64,000 bases of DNA from positions 43,219,558 to 43,283,557 of the forward strand of contig CM049310.1 in NCBI GenBank assembly GCA_026874595.1, read 5' to 3'. The position numbers and the translations under genes are program-made. Below the pieces are notes generated by a model. It searched no databases. It had not been told where the DNA came from and was given only the letters and a program-made list of their open reading frames with translations. Origin of the DNA: Sipunculus nudus (lineage: Eukaryota > Annelida > Sipuncula > Golfingiida > Sipunculidae). Each line of letters begins with the position of its first letter. Position 1 is the stretch's first letter. Positions 25,781 through 38,639 of the stretch are shown one piece after another.

Positions 25781-28280
25781 GTTTTTAGCCTCAAAAATAT
25801 TGTTGTCCATTTATTTTGATTTATATTAATGTCATTTTATTAATTTTTACTTGTTTATTAACATTGATATTATATTAAAAAGAGAGGATATTTATCCAGA
25901 CTATATTGGTCCGATGGATGTTTAAATTGCACTGGTCGTTTACAAATAATTGTTGTGTACCAATCTCATTTTAATTAACTGGCAGTTTCTATGTTTTTAT
26001 ATGTGGCGCAAGTAAATTCATGATACCTAAATTTCAAGTAATACGTCATTAACATAAATTGTACGAAATGATCCCACATACTTTAACATGTGTGCCTTTT
26101 TTTAGAACAAAAAAAAAGTAAACAGTAGCATTAACCAGAAAAACACAAAGGCCAAGACTGGCAAGAGTAAAATCATCTCCAAGACCTTTCTTTATTCATC
26201 ATAAAAAGTAGAATTTCAGAGTTTCATTTCGTTAAACTATCAGACCCATGTTAGTCTGGAGATTATTCTCTCTCACCTGTTCTTTGATATATTTTATTTC
26301 TTTATCTAGAACGGTAAGTATCTAGGATTGATATATGTCATTGTTTAGCCATACGAAAACGGCATATATTGAATATTGTGTTATATATTTTGCCAGGGTT
26401 TTCAGTGCGTGTCCTGAAAATCACTAAAGTCATAAACACCGATGTATAAATACTACTAAATCATTATGTATTTTAAATATTCAAAAGGTGTTGGCATGAA
26501 ATGAGTTTCTGCCTGTTTACCGCAACCTTTCATGGTGTTTTCATATCGAAATTGAATTTAACAAAAAAAATTGCGCAAGAATCAACGTTTTAAATCCTTC
26601 CGGTCTAAGATATGCCAAATCGCAACAAAAACACGCGCTAACCGTGCTTCAAGATGCTTCGGGTCATCGGAAAGAACCTCTGTGCTCTCAGTGCTAATCG
26701 GTCCTGGCTATTTTCTAAAGGATTGAATGGTTACTCGACCATGGATGTGTTGCGGTCCTCCAGCCACTATTAAAATCAATTTAAGGCATCCAAAGTGCAT
26801 TTGTTTTAATGGCAAACATTCACTAAACTGCCTGTATACTCTCTCAACCTATTCCAGTGTGCCAACTGAAATATAATCTTTCGTCAACTATTGAATACTG
26901 GTAATATGGATACGTTTCTGTGAGTAACGGCTTTATCTTCCTGTATATAATTACCGGTAGGTTTATTTTGGGAAGATATTCGTGGCATGTAAGTGAACCG
27001 CTTTGAGGTGAACGGTTAAATTAGAAATGTCTCAGAGGTCTTATACCATATGGATAAAAAGTGGACATGCTTTAGGGGCAAAAAGTGTAGCTAATATGCT
27101 TACGAATGCATAATCCTATTTATGCAATATGATGTCCAAGGAGCCTTTGCTATAAGTGAGTTCTGGCTTATTAAAGGATTAATTTTAAAACCAGATTTCA
27201 TATTTATATCATTCGGAAATTCGAGAAAGCACTTCCGATCACTTTAAAGGAATATTACTGGTGAGAGTACATTAGAGAAAAACCTGAAACTAGATCATTC
27301 AGAGCAAATAGGGAAGTATGGTGGAGCTAGAAGACGTGGCAAAATGTGTCGCTACAAGATATAAGGAACAGTATCTGAAGCCTAGGTTGGATACATTAGA
27401 GTAATGTCTGTAGTAATGGTATCATCTGTGTTAAGAAGATAAAAAAGCAACCGCTGCGTTGAAAAATATTAGTGTAAAATCTGTGTATCAGGGAGACATA
27501 AAATATTAATAGGCCTATATGGAAAAGTAAGTAACATTTTTTTTTTAGAAAAGACGTATATGTTACTTGTATTAATTAGAGCAGTGTAGTAACTGTCATT
27601 TGAAGATATTAGAGCAATTGCTGTAGCTACATGACAGAGCGAGATTTGTCACATGAATATAAGCACAATATCTTGCGGGGACAAACTATAAGCAATATCA
27701 TTGTCGAGTGGTTATCTCTGGCAATTAGGCATTATTTAATTACAGAATATAGGGAGCAGTATGCTTAGACGTAAGGATCTAATGTAGGGGAACACCTTAC
27801 ACAGGGGCAGATTTAAAGACACTCCCTCTTTCTCGACCAGAAAAAAAATATGTGAAAAAAGAATAATACACGCCTTTTACCGACAATTTTCTCTTCGGAT
27901 TCTTTCATACCTCCGCATGCAAGAGTTATGCATTAAGTCCACTGGCGCTCAAGGCACACATGTTTACCTGTAACAGGGTGTTGAACCCCTACCCTTTCTC
28001 TTTTACGATCCTGTACTCGCCCCTTATACGGTAAGGTTTTGTCCCGCTTCAGAACTTTGACTTAACTGCCTTGTTCAGTGTCAGTTTGCTTTAAGAGATA
28101 AGAGAATATACCTCACCACGTGATACATGAAAGATGTAACGAAGAAGACAATCTATAAATTCAACACATCTGTGATTAACAGTGAACGGCGCCTATTTCG
28201 CTTCAGTAATTTTAGTATAATTTGTTTCTTGTGACTTTGGATTACTATGCAGTAAGGTGGGGCCTTCCTTTTAGGATGCT
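25781..28280. other. Presumed intron or intergenic sequence
   Basis: AT-rich. Loosely repeated ATTAGAGCA-type strings between about 27260 and 27620 may be traces of an old tandem array. No exon supported. Confidence 0.5.
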
Positions 28281-28289
28281 GCCATGTGT

Positions 28290-28312
28290 AAAAAAAAAAA
28301 AAAAAAAAAAAA
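28290..28312. repeat. Poly-A tract
   Basis: 23 consecutive A residues. No retroelement recognised upstream. Confidence 0.9.
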
Positions 28313-30280
28313 ACAGAAAAGAATGGACGTTCAGTAGACATCTTTATCTAAGTTATTTTACCTGTTACTATTACTTTTTGTTGCCGTACAGTAATACAAG
28401 TGAAACAGATAATCATATATCATGACTACACAGGTCCATCGTCTGTGGTGAATTAGAAAATGTAGCGTTATATCCTTACTTCCGATATGCGACATCGGGT
28501 TTGGATCACGCAAAATGGCAACCCCAATGAGCGGTTTGAAATTTATGCGAGGTCTGGGTTGATAAAGGCAGGAAAATGCAATAGGAGAATATCCAAGGAG
28601 AGTCTCAAAGTGGGGATCTATCTACGGAAGGTTTTGTTGACAATTAGACCTGTATCTTCTAAGTAGGAGCCGGAGGAACACTTTAGGGATGACCCTTCCC
28701 TAATCCGTAAATTTAAGTAGAGTCGCGTGACTGGTCTTTTCGGGCTTGAATATGGAGCTTGCATTTATAGTGAAGTAGTCACCTCGGCATTGATTGTATC
28801 AGTACGTAAAATGATAATCCTGGCTTTCTCAATTTATGAAATTTTCTCAATTGATTATTGTTTGTATAGTTAATTGTCTCTGGCGACACGTTCAAGAGTA
28901 GGCCGACCTTTTTATAATATGTTGATATGTTGATCTACGGGACACCGGCATTAACTGTTATATCAGTACGCAAATATTCAGTAAGTGAGCGAGTGGGCAT
29001 CTAGTGATGATCTCCTTTAAATATTTTATTTAGTACAACATTAAGATCACTTGTGTTGGTGAAAATGGCATGCTTTGTGATGTGATGTCGAATCAGCCCG
29101 TTAGATGGCGCCCCTGACCAGGTTAAGAATCAACGTGTGCGAACTCATGTTAAATGTCATGGACTTTAATACAGGTGGTATATCAATAGCTACAACATCC
29201 TAAACCAGGCTTCATGGACATTAATAACATGTGTACGTTTTGTGTAAGAACAAGTTAATCATCACCCATCTATACCAGATGGTACCCAGTGTTATTCAGC
29301 GATCATTTTCTCAATTTTTATATTTGAATTTAGGCCGAAAGCCAAGAATGATTTATGTCAAGAATTTGAATAAACTTGACATTTTATGACTTGAATTGTG
29401 CGTCAGTGACAAGTCATCTCATGGAAATTCCCATGCTACCTACAGAGGTAATTTTTAAAATAAAATATAACAAACGTTCACTCTTTCAACCATTATAACA
29501 TTACAAGTCCCTTAAACTGAAGTGACGCCAGAGATTCGTTCGACTGCGTACTAATATATAAATATCTGAGATTATCGTGTCATTTGAAATATCATTCATA
29601 AGAGCCGGAGTTTTCCCATTCGTGAACGACTATTGAGGTGTAGTGTTGCATTTAATTTTACAATTTTTTTAGGTTAATCAATAAACTATTTTGCAGTTGA
29701 AGTATTTCTTTCAATAGTCATTATTTGAATTAAGCATAATTTTCATATAAAAGACATACATGTAGGTGAGACTTATTTATATACTATTTATGATATATTT
29801 TATACAATTTATTTTTAAGACCCTGTTTGGTTTATGTTTATGTCAGAATCGATATACAAGCAATTAACACAGTAAAGACATTGCAGACTGTCTAACAAAA
29901 CCGTAGAAACTGCCACGCTTATAGTTAAAAGAAATAAAGTTCACTGTGGTTTCAGAAAACTACTTGCTCTTAAATACCGTTGTTTATGTTCAAAGAAAAT
30001 TACGAGAGGTATTTAATTCCATGGTTTTCACTTTCAGACTCAGTCAGACCCACAGAAACGAAATCAACAAAAGTTCGTAACACCACCCCTTAAAACGTAG
30101 AGTTATACACATAGTCCTCACATGGCGTGCCGGAGGTATAGGTGCAGCTGCATGGTCGATCCATTCTTACAGTAAACGAGAACTCTAACAGCTGCCTTCC
30201 ACCAGAGGTCGCCTAATTCTATTCAAAACGAACCTCGTTCAGTGGGGGGATGGCCGGGATTACTTGTCTCAACTGCCAGT
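28313..30280. other. No gene seen
   Basis: AT-rich unique sequence. AGATGGCGCCCCTG near 29102 resembles the GGTGGCGCCACC motif of the arrays that follow. Confidence 0.5.
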
Positions 30281-32025
30281 TTTTAGCCAACCTGTGAGCT
30301 TATGCGATGGTGCGGCGTCGTCTGTCGTTGGTCGTGCGTCGTCTGTCGTGCGTCGTCTGTACGTTAACCATAGCTATCTCAAAAACGGCAGAAGCTTGCA
30401 CCACCAATTTTTTTGCAAATAATCAGTCATCTGAAAAACTCTATCGGATTTTTTTTTTTTTTTTTCTAACTGCATTTTCTTAGATTTTATGGGGGAAAAG
30501 CTAAAAAAGCATTAAAAATCTTCTTCTCCGAAACTGTCCAGCCAAATTGTCCAAAATTTCACAGAAATTATCCCTGGAACAATCTTTCTCAAGTTTGTTC
30601 GAATGGTTCCAGTTCGGAGATTTTTGTCCGAGTTACAGGAGGTTGAACTTAGTCATCTGTCCAAAAAAAGCACACTAAAATTAAAATCTCAGAAACGGCT
30701 AGAGCTATAATCACCAAATTTATTACCAATGTTTGTCACATATGTCATATCTGAAATTGAGGTATTGGTGGCGCCACCTACATTGATGTGTTTTTTACAA
30801 GCGAAAATGTAATTTTAAACTCTTCTAGCTCATACACTGATTTATGATGAAACTGTTAAGCTGATTGGTTTAAACTTTACAAGAATTATTCTATGGTAGG
30901 TTTCTGCCAGTTTTATAAGAATAGATTAGGTAAATACAGCTTTAAAGAAGCATTGTAGCCAATTGAAAAAGGCTTCTGTGTTTGAAAACAGATTTGACAA
31001 CATGCTGAGCTTCAGCAGCGAATTCAAGAGGTCACTCAGTACAAACAAGTGGGGTCCAGACATCACCATGGCAACTGACCTGGCTCTGGCGGGTGTCTAG
31101 ACAATGTGTCTAGACGTCTAGACACAGCGTCTAGACGTCTAGACACAATGTCTAGATGCAGAATTACCTGATTATTGGAACTATATCTTTCAACTGTTTG
31201 AAAAAACTTGGTTTGCATTTTAAGTGAATCGGGTTTATCATCAGGTCACATGTGAACTGCTGCGCCCTCATTTTTGGTTGACCTCTGACCTTTCCTCGCT
31301 GCCCAGCGTCCATTTGTGCGTCTGTTTCCACACATAAACCCACATATCTCGGAAACCGTTTGACCGATCAGGCTAAAAATTTTGCACCAATGTAGCGCTT
31401 TGATAGCTTAATAACATGCACTAAAAATGGTGGCGCCACCTGCAACCATTTTTGCACAGCGTCCATCTGTTCATCTGCCTTGGGATAAAATCACTCATAT
31501 CTCAGCAGTGGTTTTACTTTTCCACCTGACATTTTGCAGGTTTATACATCCTGGACAGCTTTATCGATTTTATGACAGGTGGCGCCACCTTCATTCACGT
31601 TTACTGTGCAGACATCCAAGCTCATATCTCGGGAACCGTTTGATCGAATAGGTCAAAATTTTGCATGTGTTTAGATCTCACATAGCTCTTCATCATAGGC
31701 AAAACTGGTGGCGCCACCTGCAACCACTTATGCACAGCGTCCATCTGTTCATCTCCCTTGGGATAAAATCACTCATATCTCAGCAGTCGTTTGACTTTTC
31801 CACCTGAAATTTGCTGGTTTATACATCCTGGACAATTTTCTCCATTTTATGACAGGTAGCACCACCTACATTCACGTTTACTCTGCAGACATCCATGCTA
31901 ATATGCAACACACCTCACTCTGTTCCCCTTGCCACTTAATCCATGCCTTATGACACTTCATTCGTCCCGCACAGATTTCTGCGGATACACATAGTCGCTT
32001 GTCGACTACCCATATTCTAGTTTTA
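30281..32025. repeat. Interspersed element A with 278-bp units and GGTGGCGCCACC palindromes
   Basis: It opens TTTTAGCCAACCTGTGAGCT followed by GTCGTCTGTCGT-type runs, a layout often seen in mollusc genomes. The palindrome GGTGGCGCCACC is exact at 30767-30778, 31429-31440, 31578-31589 and 31707-31718, and degenerate at 31855-31866. The 31429/31707 and 31578/31855 spacings (278 and 277) define a repeated unit holding two palindromes. Frames across it are broken and uninformative. Confidence 0.8.
31093..31157. repeat. Cluster of TCTAGA palindromes
   Basis: Six GTCTAGA copies occur in 65 bases. GTGTCTAGACGTCTAGACAC at 31106-31125 is a perfect 20-base palindrome, and a near copy follows at 31128. 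Confidence 0.95.
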
Positions 32026-32782
32026 AAATGTCCTAGTCTGAAACTTGCATGTCCGAAAAGTCCATTTTGCTAAAATTATAATGACTAAGGTAGATATGCA
32101 GGACTTAAGAGGATCAATATCAAATCTTAAAAATAAACCTCCATTCATACTCCCAAACTTTGCACAGGTTCGCATTAGGCCTGTAGGCCTTGTTAAAATC
32201 AGCATTTGTTACATTTCAATTTAACACCTGGTACCTCTTTACGTTTCAAAAGTGCATGCTTACAAAATATTAGTTATTCCGTGAAGTCTTTAAACGAAAC
32301 GCATCCAACGAAATTGAACGGGCCATATTACCTTCTTCACTAAGTTTATACTTACCTGGGGGCGACCTCTGGTGGTAAAGAACAAAAATCAATGTATGTC
32401 CGTCATATCCTCAAACATGGAAAGGGAAGAAAAAAATTATCCCGGACGAATAAACAAACTAGGAAGGTAGGGCGTCAGTCCAAACCGAGTACATGACTGA
32501 ATCAACATAACTTACCGACCAGGAGTGTCCCCGTCCCACGCAGTCATCAGTTCTGTACTACTTCATGGCCTTGAGGCATGGCTCACTATTTCAAGCTGGG
32601 ATGCTTTTATGTTTACGCTCACGATTCGTCAGGTGGCGCCCCTAGGGATGGGCGGGTAAAATAAGACAGATCACAGGCACCTGACTTATAAATCTAAATA
32701 TAAATCAGTAGTTTTTTCAAAATATAAACACTGTTTTTAGGATGTGTATATCGTTTATATTTTTAGAAACTGGTGATTTTTA
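32026..32782. other. No gene seen
   Basis: Between arrays A and B. Contains another GGTGGCGCCCCT near 32633, so it may be older material of the same family. Confidence 0.5.
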
Positions 32783-34972
32783 GCTCAGCTGACTGTAAGT
32801 CATCTGAGCTATAGCGATCACTCTTTGTCCGTCGTCCGTCCGGCCGTCCAGCCATCCGGCCGTCTGTCCGTTAACAAGGCACAAATCGTAACCGCTGGAC
32901 CTGGAATCTTCTTACTTTACATTCAGAGAGGTCCATGAAAAATCTCCGTGGAAACCTGGAATTAGGTCTCTGTTACCCATATCCTTCGAGCTATGGGGCC
33001 CCAAAGTACCCCCCAGAATAGTGAAAAATTTCATACAAAAACTTCAATATCTCATTAACTACATCACTGATGGTCATGATTTTTGGCATACATATTGATC
33101 ATGCGATGTTCCATCAGTTCCTGCAAACTGGTGGCACCACCTGTATTTTTTACGATTTTTTTTCTCTATTTTTGAGACCTTTAAAAATGTGGACATCTGT
33201 TAACAGGGCACAAATCGTAAAGACTGGACATAGAATCTTCTTTCTTGACATTCTGAGAGACCTATGTAAAATCTCCATGGAAACCAGAAATTAGGTCTCT
33301 GTTACACATATCTTTCGAGCTATGGGGCCCCAAAGTACCCCCCAGAGTAGTGAAAAATTTCATACAAAAACTTCAATATCTCATTAACTACATCACTGAT
33401 GGTCATGATTTTTGGCATACATATTGATCATGAGATGTTTCATCAGTTTCTGCAGACTGGTGGCGCCACCTGTATTTTTCGATTTTTTTATGAATTGTTT
33501 TCTCTATTTTTGAGAGCTTTAAAAATGTGGACATCTGTTAACAGGGCACAAATCGTAAAGACTAGACCTAGAATCTTCTTTCTTGACATTCTGAGAGACC
33601 TATGAAAAGTCTCCATGGAAACCAGAAATTAGGTCTCTGTTACCCATATCTTTCGAGCTATGGGGCCCCAAAGTACCCTCCAGAATAGTGAAAAATTTCA
33701 TACAAAAACCTAATATCTCATTAAATACATCACTGATGGTCATGATTTTTGGCATACATATTGATCATGAGATGTTTCATCAGTTTCTGCAGACTGGTGG
33801 CGCCACCTGTACTTTTCGTTTTTTTTACGAATTGTTTTCTCTATTTTTGAGAGCTTTAAAAATGCGGACATCTGTTAACAGGGCACAAATCGTAAAGACT
33901 GGACCTAGAATCTTCATTCTTGACATTCTGAGAGATCTATGAAAAGTCTCCATGGAAACCAGAAATTAGGTCTCTGTTACCCATATCCTTCGAGCTATGG
34001 GGCCCCAAATTACCCCCCAGAATAGTCAAAAATTTCATAAAAAAACTTCAATAACTGATTAAATACATCACTGATGGTCATGATTTTTGGCATACATATT
34101 GATCATGAGGTGTTTCATCAGTTTCTGCAGCCAGGTGGCACAACATGTATTTGTTCGGCCTTTTATTCGAATTTGTTTCTCTATTTTTGAGACCTTTAAA
34201 GATATGAACATCTGTTATCATGGAGCAATCATAACAACTGGACCTAGAATCTTCATTCTTTACACACAGGGAGACCCATGAAAAATCTCCATGGAAACCT
34301 GAAATTAGGTCTCTGTTACCCATATCTTTTGAGCTATGGGGCCCCAAAGTACCCCCCAGAATAGTAAAAAATTTGATACAAAAACTCCAGTATCTCAATA
34401 ACTACAACACTGATGCTCATGAATTTTGGCATTCATATTGATCATGACATGTTCCATCAGTTTCAGCAGACTGGGTGCGCCACCTCTATTTTTTTTCAAA
34501 TTTTTACGAATTATTTTCTCTGTTTTTGAGACCTTTAAAGATGTGGTTATCTGTCAACAGGGTACAAATTGTAACAGCTGGACCTAGAATCTTCATTCTT
34601 GTCATGCAAGGAGGCCCATGAAAAGTGTCTGTGGAAACCTGAAATTAAGTCTCTGTTACCCATATCCTTCAAGATATAGGACTTCAAAGTATCCCTCAGA
34701 TTAATGGAAAATTTGATACAAAAGCTGAAGTATCTGAACAACTAATCCAGAGACCACCGTGCTTCTTTGCATGGATATTTACCATTCAGTGTTTTTATTA
34801 GTTTCTGCAGACTGGTGGAGCCACCTGCATTTTTTTCTATTTTTGAGATATATTAAAACAGACACAATCTCAGCCTGTTGGTTAATCTGTTTGATGCTTC
34901 AGTTGAATGGTTATATACTACCAGTCAGATGATAAAATTTCCTTTTGCAAATCTCTTCCCAGTCAGCTGAGC
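32783..34972. mobile_element. Element B: 2.2-kb non-coding element with 13-bp terminal inverted repeats and 338-bp units
   Basis: GCTCAGCTGACTG at 32783-32795 is matched in inverse by CAGTCAGCTGAGC at 34960-34972. After the left end comes a CCGTCCGTCCGG run, then tandem units of 329-341 bases. Each unit holds a GGTGGCGCCACC-like palindrome (33130, 33459, 33796, 34134, 34473, 34814) and the string GAGCTATGGGGCCCCAAA. The first three units are most alike and the last ones most decayed. No protein is encoded. The inverted ends suggest a non-autonomous DNA transposon that amplified an internal satellite. Confidence 0.7.
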
Positions 34973-35514
34973 GTCATGACCCATGGGTCACTTGTTTTCT
35001 AGATATTATCGTCAGGTGTCTGCATGTGTGACAGCCTATAGTAGTAGGGCCTACTGGTGACACGATCTGTCCGCTATATTTTTTACATGCACGTGTATAT
35101 TTTAATCTAAAGCATAACCAGTTCTGTATAGCCGTCACTGAGGCAAAACCGCAGTGACGAATGTGACAATACGAGACCAAGACTTTCAGTTATCTTCTCC
35201 CATATACCAGATTCAGTATTGTCACAGAAATCATCAAATGATGTTTAACTGACACTTATTCAACACATCTTCAAGCAAATGACAAAAACGTAAAATAGAA
35301 ATCCGCACGTATGCATTTAATGCATTGCCTGCAATATAGAGCAGTGTTTCTGCTAGATTTCGAAGTCAAGACGATTGTCGAGACCGGGACCATTTGCTCT
35401 GAGAAAAATACCGATACCAGTTTTCTCCGAGACCGAGACCATGACAGAGACCAGCAGAATATGTTTTCAAGCCTGGTCTCCAGACCAAGAACGGTGTGTA
35501 GACCTACATCACAG
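34973..35514. other. No gene seen
   Basis: Unique sequence between two arrays. The open frame beginning near 35311 runs into the repeat that follows. Confidence 0.5.
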
Positions 35515-36340
35515 GTAAACCCTGAGGAACGGGTGGTCCTGTATGTTCTGACTAACGACCTGTCCCGTGAGCTCTTACGAAATACCTGTCCGGTGATTAC
35601 TGATAAACATTATGTACCATTAGCTCTTGCGAAATACCTAACCTGTGAGCTCTTACAAAATACCTGTCCGGTAAGCTCTGACGAACGACATGTTCCGTAC
35701 GTTAACTCTTACGAAATACTTGTCCGGTGAGCCCTGGCGAACGTCTTGTCCTGTGAGCTTTTACAAAATACCAATCTGGTGAGCTCATACGAAATACCTG
35801 ACCTGTGAGCTCTAACGAACGACATGTCCCGTAAGCCCTTACGAAATATCTGTCAAGTGAGCTCTGACGAACGACCTGTCCAGCGTGCTCTTAGGTAAAC
35901 CTGTCTGGTGAGCTCTGATGAACGACCTGTCCAGTGAGACAAAAAAAAACCTGTCCGGTGAGCCCTGACGAACGACATGTACTGTGAGCTCTAATGAAAT
36001 ATCTGTCCGGTGAGCTCTGACGAACAACCTGTCCAGCGTGCTTTTACAGAACACCTGTCTGGTGAGCTCTTATAATTGACCTGTCCTGTGAGCTCTTACG
36101 AAATACCTGTCCAGTAAACTCTGACGCACGACCTGTCAAGTAACTCTGACTTATGAACTGTCCAGTTAGCTCTGGCAAACGACTCGTCAGGTGAACTCTG
36201 ACGAAGGACCTGCCGAAGTAAGCTCTGATGAAGGACATATCCCGTCAGCTCTGACGAACGACCTGTCCAGTGAGCTGTTATAAATTCCTGTCCAGGGAGC
36301 ATTGACGAATGACCTGACCGGTGAGCTATGACGTTTTCGT
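35515..36340. repeat. Minisatellite with two alternating subunits
   Basis: One subunit reads GAGCTCTTACGAAATACCTG and the other GAGCTCTGACGAACGACCTG, both followed by TCCGGT or TCCAGT. They tend to alternate, giving a higher-order unit of roughly 60 bases. Open frames on both strands are by-products. Confidence 0.85.
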
Positions 36341-37987
36341 ATAAAGCGGTTTGCCATGCAAAGATTAAGGGATCCCATATTAGTTTAACCTGGTGTTTGT
36401 AAAATCTATTTATTTACCTTGAAATTATGCTTAATGTTGTTAGATTTTACTTAAACATATAATGATGACTGAAGATTAGCCAGCGTATAATGGATTAGTA
36501 AGTCAGTAAGTAATTACTTAGTAATGTTAGTAAGTTAGCAGTACCTACATACATTGGTGACGTAATTTTAAAACCAATATGGAAAAAAAATCAACATAGA
36601 CTACAGAAGAACTTTAAACAGAGAGAATATAAGGTCTTCGAAAATTAACACACTCGACGTTTTTGTCCAGTTTTTCCGTTTCCTATAAGACAAGTTATTT
36701 TAACCCATGAACAGCCTATAGACCTGCTTTGCATAGATTTTGATATACGGAATTGAACGTAAATCTAAAATTAAAGCGTAGAAAAATATTTTTCATAAAC
36801 CTTTATGCCCATGACAGAAAACATTAATCATTAATCCATTAAGAAGGCTTTTAACTTTAAAAGGCTGTCTTTTTAACACTCACAAATTATCAGCAGAAAA
36901 TGACAGACGATTTCCTATACCAGGCGACATAAAACTTCTCTTTATTGGAGGAAGGGAATAAGGACATTAAATTGCTGGTAAGTGTATTTTTTTATATATT
37001 CTTATTTACAAAATATAAGACAGTGTTTAATCTGAGAGGTTTTGTCATTCTGTTCAGTCTTTTTTGGTGAATAAATAAAACATATCGACATCGTGGAGAC
37101 AAAAAGCCATATGTACCTTAGTTAAATGGTTTAAACATATCCCGGAGGGAACAGGTTTTTGGTGAATCATCTATGAACGACCATTTAGAAACCGCATCAA
37201 AAGCCTATTCCGGTCAAACGAAATGTCTTACAGTCGGAAGAATCTTACAGAGAATCCTCGGATTTGGAAAGTAGACAGGAAGGACCTTGAAGTAAAAATA
37301 AATCCATCAAATATTTAAAAAAAAAACACCCTCTTTACAAAGCTCGTCCTTGATCTATAGCCATTGCGCGTCTCCCATCATGGATCTGATGGCCGTTTTT
37401 TCAGCAATGGCTAGTTCGGTCCACTATGTAAATAACTTTTCGTTTTTATATGAGAGTTTCGTATGAAACGGTGTGCGGGTGATTTGCACTGTATAATATT
37501 TCTGATTATTCTCGTGAGGTTTATTTGAATATACTTGTTACAAGTAAAGTTTGGTATAATTACAAAGCTCTTGGTCAGGAGACACCACAGATTGTTAGAG
37601 CCTTAAAGAAAGACCGGGTTTTTAATCCTGTCGAAATACAAGATCCGTATTTGTGTAATTCATCTTCCTAATATAACCTCACCATGAACCATGAAGCAGT
37701 AGTATTTGTTGTTTATGAGCAATGTAAAAAGTTCATTTCATCGTGTCACCTGCATATGTTTCTGCACATAGAAAACCATACAGACTTCAAGGTACTTATG
37801 TTAAGAGCTTATGCTAAAACAGTACGGTCATGGCAAAGACACAGGCCCATTTTTGAAACTGAAATCTATATGACCTTTTGATTTTGCATTATTTTGTTAT
37901 TGTTTTTGGCCTATGGAAAAAGGTTTAAATAGAGTTTGTCATTTCTTGACCTGCATACTGTGTTAACATTAATTCATAAATCACAAA
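36341..37987. other. No gene seen
   Basis: AT-rich unique sequence. A TGG|GTAAGT-like donor near 36976 has no exon I can pair with it. Confidence 0.5.
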
Positions 37988-37992
37988 CTCTT

Positions 37993-38036
<44 letters not shown>

Positions 38037-38051
38037 ACACACACACACACA
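37988..38051. repeat. TC then AC compound microsatellite
   Basis: TCTC run to about 38035, then ACAC to 38051. Confidence 0.95.
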
Positions 38052-38639
38052 GGTTTCTCTTCTTTATATTATTTCCTCGATTTTACAAAACGAATCCACT
38101 CAGATTGAAAAATACATACCCATTCAACAACCATTTGAAAACGTTATGTGTTCATGTGTTCGATTTTAACAATACCAAAGTATGGAGATATGAGAACACA
38201 AACCGGAGTTAGTTCTCAGAGGCCATGTTTGATGAGACCCCCGGGGAGTATACTCTTGTTCCTATAACCACTAACAAAATCTTATTTCATCAAAAAGGTA
38301 TTGGGGATAGGACCCGGCGTGAGGGGAGGCCCCGGGCGTGTGTCTGGATACTGTCTCCACCAAATCTTATTTCCCGCGTCTGTCTGGCCATTACGACAAA
38401 TAGCAGAGGAGCAAGATTGTTTCCGTGATACCGGTTGCCATGACAACCGGCTACTTCTTATAGAGAAACCTGTAGTATTAAAGGTCAGTTATATGGCTCC
38501 TAGATGGCGCTGCCTTTTAAAGAGAGCATGAAGTAATATGGTTTGAACTTTCATCAAGGAAGCTGTTTTCAGGTTCAGATCAGAAATAATGTGGTTTAAT
38601 GATGCGTCGATTTATTTATGCGTTGACCTTTAAAAAAAT

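Noticed and set aside
26285-26318. Strong acceptor and GTAAGT donor separated by four bases (AACG)
   Set aside because: Too short for an exon and not a true AG|GT junction, so not called a ratchet site.
27521-27534. ATGGAAAA directly followed by GTAAGT, also phase 2
   Set aside because: Only two codons in AT-rich DNA. It shows that short ATG-to-donor matches in phase 2 arise by chance and tempers the two short exon candidates at 42179 and 45401.
33070-34398. Several similar open frames containing MVMIFGIHIDH
   Set aside because: The same peptide recurs because the DNA unit is a tandem repeat. Frames are short, broken between units and have a mirrored minus-strand set.
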